From CAKSXP01 sp964539115 (GTDB taxonomy: Bacteria > Bacillota > Clostridia > Oscillospirales > Oscillospiraceae), in assembly GCA_964539115.1 (NCBI GenBank), contig CAZIHY010000023.1:1-26077 (forward strand): 26,077 nucleotides of DNA. Reading direction: 5' to 3'. Positions 15,273-22,524 of the stretch are shown one piece after another (positions within the stretch are counted from its first letter, which is position 1; the number at the start of each line of letters is the position of its first letter). A program made the translations under genes and the position numbers. The notes under the pieces are model-generated. The model was not told the origin of the DNA, searched no databases, and saw nothing but the letters and a program-made list of their open reading frames with translations.

Positions 15273-16475
15273 TTAATCCAAGACCTTGCCGTCATATATA
15301 TTGCGGGCCTTTGTTATTATCTCGTTGCCCTCGCGCAGAGCATCCGCTTCCGGTTCGACCTCCGCAAGGCAGAAATCCTCGTCTTCATATACGACGGTTA
15401 TATTCTTTCTTTCTGCCTGAAGCCCCGTCATGACATACACATACAGGCTCCCGTCCTCCTCGTCGACATGTATGGCTTCCGTCGGGACACGAATGCCGCT
15501 GTACACGCTGAAGATGACCTCCGCCTGTGTCTTTCGCAGGGACAGAGTGTCCGCCTGCGCGGTGTTACAGGAGAACACGACCACCCTGTCTCCGCTGTCG
15601 TCCTCCGGCCCGAGGTTATATACCGTCGCGGAAACGCCGCCGCGGATGCCCCTGCTGAAGTTCAGCTCGACATTGTCGCCGATCTCCAGCCCGGTGGCAT
15701 ACTCGCCGTCAACGACGGCGGCATAATACCATGTATAGGAGGTAACGAGCTTGCCATAGGCCGACTCCGGCACGGAGGGTTCCGCCTCCTCGAGCGAACG
15801 CAGGGTCTCCGGAGTTATGTTTTTGACGTCCTCAACGGTAAACTGCTCCCAACCGTCCACCATTGTCGAGAAAAGACCTGAACGGTCGGTCGTTATATTC
15901 CTCGTGTCAGTCGTGGAGTTGGTCAGCAGGCCGAACAGCTCGCTTTTAAGGGCCTCCAGCTGTTCCGCGGTCGCATCCTCTGCCCCGTCGCCGAAAACGA
16001 GCGAGCCGAGGCCCAGGCAGCACACGTCGATCCCATCGAGCTCATGCCTTGCAACGGCGGAACTGAGAGAGATGACGGCTTCCTGAACAGCCTCGGCCTG
16101 TATTGCGATATCTTCGCTTGTCGCGCCGTACAGCGCAGTCTCAACACGCGAGATCTCCAACTGGAGCTCGCGTATCCTTCCCGCCCTCTCCAGCGCGGCC
16201 TCATCACTGTATGCCCTCGCCGCAGTTGCTCCCGACGCGAGCATACAGCCATCCTCCGCGATTATGTACAGATTCGGCTCGCTGCTCGTGAGCGTGGCCT
16301 CCTCCCTCACGATGATTCCGGAGACGGGGGTTGAGATCGTAACGGTCGTTGAAACGGCAAGGGCGGTCTGGACGCTGTTTGTAAGGCTGTTCCATGCATA
16401 ATAGCCGAGATAGGCCAGCATCGCGAGAAAGAGCAGCACTCCAACGCCTTTTATCAGCTTATCGGTTTTTTCCAT
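15273..16475 (-). CDS. Membrane-anchored HlyD-like protein of unknown role
   Basis: The 400-residue protein has one N-terminal membrane segment (about residues 10-28, after a short Lys-containing cytoplasmic start), so most of it should lie outside the membrane. Residues about 40-75 (TVTISTPVSGIIVREEATLT) resemble the first half of a biotinyl-lipoyl-like domain of HlyD/membrane-fusion proteins. A helical region (about 90-150) and a beta-rich C-terminal half follow, including IRVPTEAIH and a final lipoyl-like part. No transporter partner is encoded nearby. AAGGAG precedes the ATG. Its place between hfq and yggS-sepF-divIVA suggests an envelope or division role, which is inference. Function is not established. 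Confidence 0.75.
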   Translation of the reverse strand: MEKTDKLIKGVGVLLFLAMLAYLGYYAWNSLTNSVQTALAVSTTVTISTPVSGIIVREEATLTSSEPNLYIIAEDGCMLASGATAARAYSDEAALERAGRIRELQLEISRVETALYGATSEDIAIQAEAVQEAVISLSSAVARHELDGIDVCCLGLGSLVFGDGAEDATAEQLEALKSELFGLLTNSTTDTRNITTDRSGLFSTMVDGWEQFTVEDVKNITPETLRSLEEAEPSVPESAYGKLVTSYTWYYAAVVDGEYATGLEIGDNVELNFSRGIRGGVSATVYNLGPEDDSGDRVVVFSCNTAQADTLSLRKTQAEVIFSVYSGIRVPTEAIHVDEEDGSLYVYVMTGLQAERKNITVVYEDEDFCLAEVEPEADALREGNEIITKARNIYDGKVLD

Positions 16476-16503
16476 ATCCGAACTCCTTGTCGTTTTTCCT
16501 CCG

Positions 16504-16734
16504 CTATTCCTGCGTTGGATGGATCGTTATCGGCTTCGGCGGAACAAGGGTCGAGATGGCGTGCTTATAGATCATTTGCTGCTTGCCGTCCGACTCGACG
16601 ACAACAACAAAGCTGTCAAAGCCCCTGACAACACCCTTGAGCTGAAAGCCGTTCATCAAAAACACGGTTATGGGCGTCTTGTCCAGCCGCATTTGGTTGA
16701 GAAACATGTCCTGCAGATTCTGTGTCTTTTGCAT
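16504..16734 (-). CDS. hfq: RNA chaperone Hfq
   Basis: Hfq forms a hexameric Sm-like ring that binds small RNAs and mRNAs. The 76-residue product shows the Sm1 part (LQDMFLNQMRLDKTPITVFL followed by MNGFQLKG), the Sm2 signature (QMIYKHAIST) with the YKHA motif, and a short tail, as usual in Firmicutes. I chose the ATG at 16734, ten bases after GGGAG. A longer in-frame reading from 16782 would start inside the promoter -10 region. It sits directly behind miaA, the classic miaA-hfq order. Confidence 0.96.
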   Translation of the reverse strand: MQKTQNLQDMFLNQMRLDKTPITVFLMNGFQLKGVVRGFDSFVVVVESDGKQQMIYKHAISTLVPPKPITIHPTQE

Positions 16735-16772
16735 TTGTAGCCAACTCCCTTTCGGGTGAGCGGCTATTTCAA

Positions 16773-16800
16773 ATTTTATCATAAGCCGCGCCCCTGTTAA
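16773..16800 (-). promoter_or_regulatory. hfq promoter
   Basis: On the minus strand TTAACA (16800-16795) and TAAAAT (16778-16773) are 16 bases apart, with an extended TG before the -10. This gives hfq and the genes after it a start independent of miaA. Confidence 0.6.
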
Positions 16801-16848
16801 ATAGTGATATTGTACAAAAACGCGGCTTTGCGCCGTGCTTTGTATGCC

Positions 16849-17796
16849 TCACCATTCTATACCGTGGGCGCTCAGAAAATCAGTCGAATGCCGTCGGGCA
16901 AAGTCCAAGTCGGGCTCTTTTTCCCATTCAAGCCAGAAAACAGTTTTGTCCCGCCGAAGCCATGTCAACTGACGCTTTGCATACCGGCGCGATTCCCGCT
17001 TCACCGTTTCAACGGCATATTCCATTGTAACATCGCCGCGGATGGCAAGGGCGATCTCCTTATAGCCGATCGCCTGCATTGCTGTCATGTCGGGCCCTAT
17101 TCCGCTGTCCAGAAGTCCGCGCACCTCGCCTACAAGCCCCGCGGCCATCATCAGGTCGACCCTGCGGTCGATGCGGTCGTACAGCCTTTGCCTGTCCGCA
17201 AAGCTGAGGGCAAGCTTCACCGCGTCGTATCGCGGAGGCATCGACCTTGTGCGCTCGTCGTGCACAGTTATCGTCTCGCCCGTGAGTTCGTAGACTTCTA
17301 TCGCGCGGACTATGCGCCGCCTGTCTCCCGGGTGCAGCTTTGCCGCCCTGTCGGGGTCAAATGATCGCAGCCAGGAAAGCATTGCCTCGCCGCCGATAGC
17401 GTCATACTCCGCGGAGAGTTTTTCACGCAGGCCGGTGTCCCCGGGCTCGTCCGCAAAATCCCGGCCCGAAATGAGCGAGTCAATATAAAGTCCGGTCCCG
17501 CCGACGATGATCGGGAGCCTGCCGCGGGCTATTATATCGTCCGTGCATCTTGCCGCGTCCTCGCAGAAACGAGCGGCAGAATAGCTCTCGCAGGGGTCCG
17601 CAACGTCTATCATGTGGTGAATAACGCCGCGCATCTCCTCTTCCGTCGGCTTTGCGGTCCCTATATCCATGCGGCGGTACAGCTGCATGGAGTCCGCAGA
17701 TACGACCTCGCCGCCGAGGGCGAGTGCCAGCTCGACCCCCAATGCGGTTTTTCCGGTCGCCGTCGGGCCCGTAACGACAAGCACGCGCGGCGGCAT
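16849..17796 (-). CDS. miaA: tRNA dimethylallyltransferase MiaA
   Basis: MiaA adds dimethylallyl to A37 of tRNAs reading UNN codons. MiaB, also encoded in this window, then methylthiolates that base. The 315-residue product has the P-loop GPTATGKT (10-17), the SADSMQLYRRMDIGTAKP tRNA/substrate loop, HHMIDV, VGGTGLYI and the RRDKTVFWLEW C-terminus. The start overlaps the stop of the small upstream gene by one base (TGATG), with AAGGA nine bases before it, so the two are coupled. Confidence 0.96.
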   Translation of the reverse strand: MPPRVLVVTGPTATGKTALGVELALALGGEVVSADSMQLYRRMDIGTAKPTEEEMRGVIHHMIDVADPCESYSAARFCEDAARCTDDIIARGRLPIIVGGTGLYIDSLISGRDFADEPGDTGLREKLSAEYDAIGGEAMLSWLRSFDPDRAAKLHPGDRRRIVRAIEVYELTGETITVHDERTRSMPPRYDAVKLALSFADRQRLYDRIDRRVDLMMAAGLVGEVRGLLDSGIGPDMTAMQAIGYKEIALAIRGDVTMEYAVETVKRESRRYAKRQLTWLRRDKTVFWLEWEKEPDLDFARRHSTDFLSAHGIEW

Positions 17797-18035
17797 CAGT
17801 CTCTGTCCTTCATCAGCTCGCCGTAGCGCTCGATATAATCTGCAAGCTGGTGCACTTCGTTAAAGCGTGCCTCTTCTCCCTGGGCGAGCCGGTTGTATTC
17901 GGCCCTTATCGTCTCATCATCGGCGTCAATGGCAGTGCGCTGAAGGTCGAACATGCTCTGATAACACTCCTCAGCATATTCTTTCAGCACATCCTTAAGC
18001 AATTCAAACTGTTTATCTGTAAGATCAAGTTTCAT
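17796..18035 (-). CDS. Small helical protein of unknown function
   Basis: The roughly 79-residue acidic product (MKLDLTDKQFELLKDVLKEY onward) is predicted helical throughout, with heptad-like spacing. It has no membrane segment, cysteines beyond one, or motif I recognise. It reads as a real gene because GGAGG lies upstream and its stop overlaps the miaA ATG by one base. Two adjacent ATGs are possible, 18038 and 18035; the second has the better seven-base spacing. It is the first gene of the long minus-strand run and diverges from degV. I assign no function. Confidence 0.75.
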   Translation of the reverse strand: MKLDLTDKQFELLKDVLKEYAEECYQSMFDLQRTAIDADDETIRAEYNRLAQGEEARFNEVHQLADYIERYGELMKDRD

Positions 18036-18056
18036 CATATTTCCTCCAAATTGTAT

Positions 18057-18076
18057 TTTTTATTTGCAAATAAAAA
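18057..18076. promoter_or_regulatory. 20-bp perfect palindrome between divergent genes, possible operator
   Basis: TTTTTATTTG joins its exact reverse complement CAAATAAAAA at 18066/18067. It covers the -35 element of the degV promoter and lies about 20 bases upstream of the small miaA-linked gene. It is AT-rich, so chance cannot be excluded. Confidence 0.4.
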
Positions 18077-18091
18077 TATATGTGATAGAAT
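18063..18091 (+). promoter_or_regulatory. degV promoter
   Basis: TTTGCA (18063-18068), 17-base spacer, TAGAAT (18086-18091), with an extended -10 TG at 18083-18084. The -10 and start-site sequence matches that of the OYE-like gene at 16 of 17 positions. Confidence 0.6.
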
Positions 18092-18115
18092 TGACCCACT
18101 AAGGAGGGATTTTCC

Positions 18116-18958
18116 ATGAAAATCAAGGTTACGGCAGACAGCACCTGTGATCTTTCTCAGGAACTCATCGACAGATACAACATAATGATCATCCCGCTTT
18201 CCATCGTAAAGGACGGTGAGAACTTCATCGACGGCGTTGAGATCGGTCCGGATGATATATTTGAATATGTCTCCAAAACAGGCAAGCTCTGTTCCACCGC
18301 CGCCGTCAATGTCAACGACTATATCGATAAATTCACCGAACTGCGCCGTGAATACGACGCCGTCATTCACTTCACGATCTCCGGCGACATGTCCGCCTGC
18401 TACCAGAACGCCTGCATCGCAGCACAGGAGGTAGGCGGGGTCTATCCCGTGGACGCGCGCAACCTTTCAACCGGCATAGGCCACCTTGCGATCGACACCG
18501 TGATCATGGCTGAGAGCGGCATGGATCCCGAAGAGATCCTCGCCGTGCTGGGAGACAAGAAGGAAAAGCTCGATGTAAGCTTCCTGATCGACACTCTGCT
18601 TTATCTCTGGAAGGGCGGCCGCTGCAGCGGCGTTGCAGCGCTCGGAGCAAATCTGCTCAGCCTCAAGCCCTGCATAGAGGTGCACGACGGCAAGATGGGC
18701 GTTGCCAAGAAATACCGCGGCTCTCTCAAAAAGTGCCTTGTCCAGTATGTTCGTGACAGGCTGGCAAACCGCGACGACATAGACACAAGGCGCATCTTTA
18801 TAACTGATTCCGGCGTCAGCGACGAGATCTTCCAGGCGGTATATGACGCTGTTGCCGAGTGCCAGCAGTTTGACGAGATCCTGCATACCCGCGCGGGCAG
18901 CACGATCTCCAACCACTGCGGCCCCAACTGCCTCGGAATACTGTACTATCACAAGTAA
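18116..18958 (+). CDS. DegV family fatty-acid-binding protein
   Basis: DegV/FakB proteins hold a fatty acid and present it to a kinase, feeding exogenous fatty acids into phospholipid synthesis; many members remain uncharacterised. The 280-residue product has the expected length and signatures: VTADSTCDL at the start, CSTAAVN, the FTISGDMSACYQNA stretch that cradles the carboxylate in FakB structures, and LKPCIEV in the second half. AAGGAGGG lies nine bases before the ATG. It is a single-gene unit with its own promoter and terminator. No FakA kinase gene is in view. Confidence 0.93.
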   Translation: MKIKVTADSTCDLSQELIDRYNIMIIPLSIVKDGENFIDGVEIGPDDIFEYVSKTGKLCSTAAVNVNDYIDKFTELRREYDAVIHFTISGDMSACYQNACIAAQEVGGVYPVDARNLSTGIGHLAIDTVIMAESGMDPEEILAVLGDKKEKLDVSFLIDTLLYLWKGGRCSGVAALGANLLSLKPCIEVHDGKMGVAKKYRGSLKKCLVQYVRDRLANRDDIDTRRIFITDSGVSDEIFQAVYDAVAECQQFDEILHTRAGSTISNHCGPNCLGILYYHK

Positions 18959-18971
18959 ATATTCCCGATTT

Positions 18972-19003
18972 TCCCGCCGAAGCTTACCTTCGGCGGGATT
19001 TTT
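18972..19003 (+). terminator. degV terminator
   Basis: TCCCGCCGAAG (18972-18982) pairs perfectly with CTTCGGCGGGA (18988-18998) around a five-base loop and is followed by TTTTT. Confidence 0.95.
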
Positions 19004-19064
19004 GATTTTCTGCCTGAAAAAGTCTGGCAGTCGTCTCGAAAAGCGCCTGCACTTTTTCGAAACT

Positions 19065-20948
19065 TTATACTATCCTCTTAAACTGTTTGTCCAGCTCCTT
19101 TTTCGTGAGCGTCACGGCAACGGGCCGCCCATGGGGACAATAGCGTATTTCTCCAGAGCAGACGCGTGCAGCCAGAGCTTCCAGTTCGCGTATATCCGAG
19201 CGCTTGCCCGCCTTTATCGCCGCTTTGCAGGCGACGGTGTGCAGGACCTCGTCGCGCCTGGATTCCGGCGTTCCGCCGAGGCGCAGCTTCTCGCAGATCT
19301 CTTCGACGGAGGCTTTTTCCTCCCCCTCGAGGTCTGATGGCACAGCGCGGATAACAGCGGCATTATCGCCGTAGGTGTCTATCTCGAAGCCGAGATTTTC
19401 CAGCAGTTCCCGGTTTTCCGCCAGCAGTTCCAGGCTGTCCCCGCCGCACTGCCAGACGACCGGCACAAGCAGGCTCTGACTCATGATGGCCGAGCGCTCC
19501 GTGCGGAAACGGTCAAAGAGTATGCGCTCGTGCGCCGCATGCTTATCTATGAGGACGAGCTCATCACCCTTCTCAACGACTATGTATGTGCTCAGCGCTT
19601 CGCCTATCACGCGAACAGGCTCCGCTATCGGCGTATCCGTCGTGAGTTCCGGAGCTTTGACAGGCTCCTTGACATTCGCGGGCCCCGGGGGAGACGCCGC
19701 GGGCTTCGGCTCCGGTCTTTTTTCGGGTCCGGAAACATGAAAGGGGGCGGAATAGCTTCTCACCGCCGGCTCTGCATCCGTTACCGCCTCCATGCGGTAC
19801 TGTTCCGCAGTCATCGATCGGAAAAAGTCCTTTTTAGGCTCTGCCTTTCTCTCCGTCCGCGGCGGAGCGGATATGGGATCGGTCACGGGCCTGTACGCCT
19901 GTTCCGCGTGGGATATCACCTTTTCCGTGCCGGCGGACAGTTTTACCTCTGCGGTCCCTCGCTCGCTCTCGAGTGCCCCCCGGCTGGCGTAATACACCGC
20001 GTCAAATATTTTTTTCTCCTCGGAAAACTTGACCTCGTTCTTGGTCGGATGGACGTTTACATCCACACTGCCGCAGCTTATGCCGATATATATGACACAG
20101 GCGGGAAAGCGGCCGGTCAGCAGCGTGTTTTTATAGCTCTGTTCGACCGCCGCCTGAAGCGTCGCCGAGCGTATTGCGCGGCCGTTCACGAAGAAAAACT
20201 GAGCCGCGCGGTTGCCGCGCCCAGCGTGCGGCGCGGAGACAAAGCCGCGGACGGAAACCCCCTCGCTTTCCAGCTCGCAGGCGAGCATGGCCTTTGCCAT
20301 ATCGCGGCCGAGAAGGCTGTAAACGCAGGATTCGGCCCTGCCGTCTCCGGAGGTGAAGAATTCCTCTTTTCCGTCGCGCAGGCAGCGAACCGATATATCC
20401 GGACGGCCAAGCGCACAGCGCAGCGCGAGGTTAACGCAGTTGGTACCCTCCGCTCTGTCTGACTTGAGGAATTTTCGTCTTGCCGGAGTGTTGTAAAACA
20501 GGTCGCGCACAGTTATTGTTGTTCCCTCGGGACAGCCGGCCTCGTGCATCTCGACGATCTCGCCGTGGTCGAGCACGACGCGGGTCCCGCTCTTCGCGCC
20601 CTTTTCACGTGTCAGCAGCTCTATGCGCGAAACGGCGCTTATCGCCGCAAGAGCCTCGCCGCGGAAGCCGAGGGTCGAGATAGCTTCCAGCCCGCGCTCA
20701 TCGCGCAGTTTGCTCGTCGCGTGGCGCAGAAAGGCGATGCCCGCATCCTCCGGCGACATGCCGCAGCCGTCGTCCGTGACGCGTATGAACGTCTGTCCGC
20801 CGCCGCGGATCTCGATAGTTATGCTTTTTGCGCCGGCGTCGATGGAATTTTCCATAAGCTCTTTTATAACGCTGCCGGGTCTTTCAACGACCTCTCCCGC
20901 TGCTATCATATCTGCGACCAGCGGAGAGAGTATATTAATAACGGACAT
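19065..20948 (-). CDS. mutL: DNA mismatch repair protein MutL
   Basis: MutL links mismatch recognition by MutS to strand incision. The 627-residue product has the GHKL ATPase domain (NSIDAGA at 35-41, DDGCGM at 59-64, LGFRGEAL at 93-100), a Pro-rich linker (about 350-440), and a C-terminal endonuclease domain. The latter has DKHAAHER (468-475), ACKAAIKAG (573-581), CPHGRP (604-609) and FKR (623-625), so it is of the nicking type found in bacteria without MutH. The family motif DQHA-x2-E-x4-E appears with Lys for Gln and Asp479 for the final Glu. The ATG at 20948 follows GGAGG by seven bases; a TTG 15 bases earlier overlaps that site. Confidence 0.95.
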   Translation of the reverse strand: MSVINILSPLVADMIAAGEVVERPGSVIKELMENSIDAGAKSITIEIRGGGQTFIRVTDDGCGMSPEDAGIAFLRHATSKLRDERGLEAISTLGFRGEALAAISAVSRIELLTREKGAKSGTRVVLDHGEIVEMHEAGCPEGTTITVRDLFYNTPARRKFLKSDRAEGTNCVNLALRCALGRPDISVRCLRDGKEEFFTSGDGRAESCVYSLLGRDMAKAMLACELESEGVSVRGFVSAPHAGRGNRAAQFFFVNGRAIRSATLQAAVEQSYKNTLLTGRFPACVIYIGISCGSVDVNVHPTKNEVKFSEEKKIFDAVYYASRGALESERGTAEVKLSAGTEKVISHAEQAYRPVTDPISAPPRTERKAEPKKDFFRSMTAEQYRMEAVTDAEPAVRSYSAPFHVSGPEKRPEPKPAASPPGPANVKEPVKAPELTTDTPIAEPVRVIGEALSTYIVVEKGDELVLIDKHAAHERILFDRFRTERSAIMSQSLLVPVVWQCGGDSLELLAENRELLENLGFEIDTYGDNAAVIRAVPSDLEGEEKASVEEICEKLRLGGTPESRRDEVLHTVACKAAIKAGKRSDIRELEALAARVCSGEIRYCPHGRPVAVTLTKKELDKQFKRIV

Positions 20949-20980
20949 TTCCTGTCCTCCCAAATCTACATAATAAAATT

Positions 20981-21009
20981 ATGATACCACAAATACATTG
21001 AAATTTCCA
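20981..21009 (-). promoter_or_regulatory. mutL promoter
   Basis: On the minus strand TGGAAA (21009-21004), 17-base spacer, TATCAT (20986-20981) with an extended TG. Its -35 abuts the -35 of the miaB promoter on the other strand. Confidence 0.5.
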
Positions 21010-21026
21010 CCAGTAAATGATAAACT
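20998..21026 (+). promoter_or_regulatory. miaB-mutS promoter
   Basis: TTGAAA (20998-21003), 17-base spacer, TAAACT (21021-21026) with an extended TG at 21018-21019. It overlaps the mutL promoter region in a back-to-back arrangement. Confidence 0.6.
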
Positions 21027-21070
21027 GAGTTATTCAGATCAAAACAAATATCAAAAGGATAGATACCAGC

Positions 21071-22486
21071 ATGAGCTACACGAGAAAAGAGATTTCTGCT
21101 GAAAGGATAGCTCTTCAGCACGAGATATGCGCCCGCGTCAGGACCGCCGCGGAGGAACGCGGCGAGACAGGACTGCTCGCGCTTGTCGACACCTACGGCT
21201 GCCAGCAGAACGAGGCCGACAGCGAACATCTCCGGGGATGGCTCTCCGAGATGGGCTATGGCTTTACGGAGGACGAGTTTGAAGCGGATGTTATCGTAGT
21301 CAATACATGCGCTGTGCGCGAGCATGCAGAGATGCGCGTGCTCGGAAATGTCGGCGCGCTGAACCATACAAAAAAGAAAAAGCCTGGACAGATAATCGCA
21401 GTCTGCGGATGCATGGTGCAGCAGGAGCATATGACGCAGAAGCTCAAAAACTCCTTCCGAATAGTGGACCTGGTTTTCGGCCCGCACGAGCTATGGCGCT
21501 TTCCGGAGCTTTTCGAGCGGGTGCTCAACGAGAAAAAACGCATTTTCGCGACCGACCCGGACGACGGCGCTGTGGCCGAAGGCATGCCTGTCCGGCGTGA
21601 CGGAAAGGTCAAGGCATGGCTGTCGATCATGTACGGCTGCAACAATTTCTGCTCCTACTGCATCGTGCCCTATGTCCGCGGACGCGAGCGCTCCCGCAAG
21701 CCGGAGGAGATTGTCGCCGAGGCGCGCGAACTTGTAAGCGAGGGATATAAGGATATAACTCTGCTTGGCCAGAACGTCAATTCCTACGGAAAGGACCTCG
21801 GTACAGGCGTCGACTTTGCCGACCTTCTGCGCATGATAAACGATATCCCGGGAGATTTCGTCATCCGGTTTATGACCAGCCATCCAAAGGACGCTACGGA
21901 GAAGCTGTTCAAGACCATGGCCGAGTGCGAAAAATGTGCGCGGCACATCCATCTTCCGGTCCAGGCGGGATCAAACCGCATATTGAAGCTCATGAACCGC
22001 GTCTATACTCGCGAAAAATACCTGGATACCGTCAGGCTCGCAAAAAGCTATATGCCCGATATCGTTCTTACGACGGACATAATCGTCGGCTTCCCCGGAG
22101 AAACGGATGAGGATTTCGAGGACACCCTCTCGCTCGTTTCCGAGGTCCGCTATGACGCGATGTTCACCTTCATCTATTCCAAACGCGTCGGCACTCCCGC
22201 GGCGTCTATGCCCGACCCATATTCCCGCGAGGAGAAGCAGGTCCACTTTGACCGTCTGCTCGAGCTTGCAAACGGAATTTCCGGCGAAAAACACGCCGAA
22301 TATGTCGGAAAGACCTGCCGCGTGCTCGTTGACGGCGAGACTGGCGACTCCCGCTATAACCTTACAAGCCGCACAAACGGCGGCAGGCTGGTCCACCTTC
22401 TGGGTGATACCGCCCTTATCGGAACCTTCGTAAACGCCCGCATAACCGACAGCACGACTTGGGCGCTTTTTGGCGAGGTCGTTTGA
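21071..22486 (+). CDS. miaB: tRNA-2-methylthio-N6-dimethylallyladenosine synthase MiaB
   Basis: MiaB is a radical-SAM methylthiotransferase that converts the A37 product of MiaA to ms2i6A. The 471-residue protein shows the three domains in order. The N-terminal domain carries the auxiliary 4Fe-4S ligands C44, C80 and C114 (TYGCQQNEAD, NTCAVRE, CGCMVQQ). The radical-SAM core carries C190-x3-C194-x2-C197 (GCNNFCSYC). A C-terminal TRAM domain starts at about 405. An N-terminal extension of about 35 residues precedes the first domain, as in other Firmicutes. AAGGA lies upstream of the ATG. mutS follows after 38 bases. Confidence 0.96.
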   Translation: MSYTRKEISAERIALQHEICARVRTAAEERGETGLLALVDTYGCQQNEADSEHLRGWLSEMGYGFTEDEFEADVIVVNTCAVREHAEMRVLGNVGALNHTKKKKPGQIIAVCGCMVQQEHMTQKLKNSFRIVDLVFGPHELWRFPELFERVLNEKKRIFATDPDDGAVAEGMPVRRDGKVKAWLSIMYGCNNFCSYCIVPYVRGRERSRKPEEIVAEARELVSEGYKDITLLGQNVNSYGKDLGTGVDFADLLRMINDIPGDFVIRFMTSHPKDATEKLFKTMAECEKCARHIHLPVQAGSNRILKLMNRVYTREKYLDTVRLAKSYMPDIVLTTDIIVGFPGETDEDFEDTLSLVSEVRYDAMFTFIYSKRVGTPAASMPDPYSREEKQVHFDRLLELANGISGEKHAEYVGKTCRVLVDGETGDSRYNLTSRTNGGRLVHLLGDTALIGTFVNARITDSTTWALFGEVV

Positions 22487-22524
22487 ATCCAAAATACAGA
22501 TAGATAATTGGAGGAAGCTTTAAA

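Noticed and set aside
16783..16848. Terminator between miaA and hfq
   Set aside because: CGGC-GCAAA-GCCG followed by CGTTTTT on the minus strand has only four or five pairs, so I consider it too weak to call.
19010..19064. Terminator for mutL
   Set aside because: Small hairpins occur (for example CTGCC/GGCAG), but none ends in a T-run on the minus strand.
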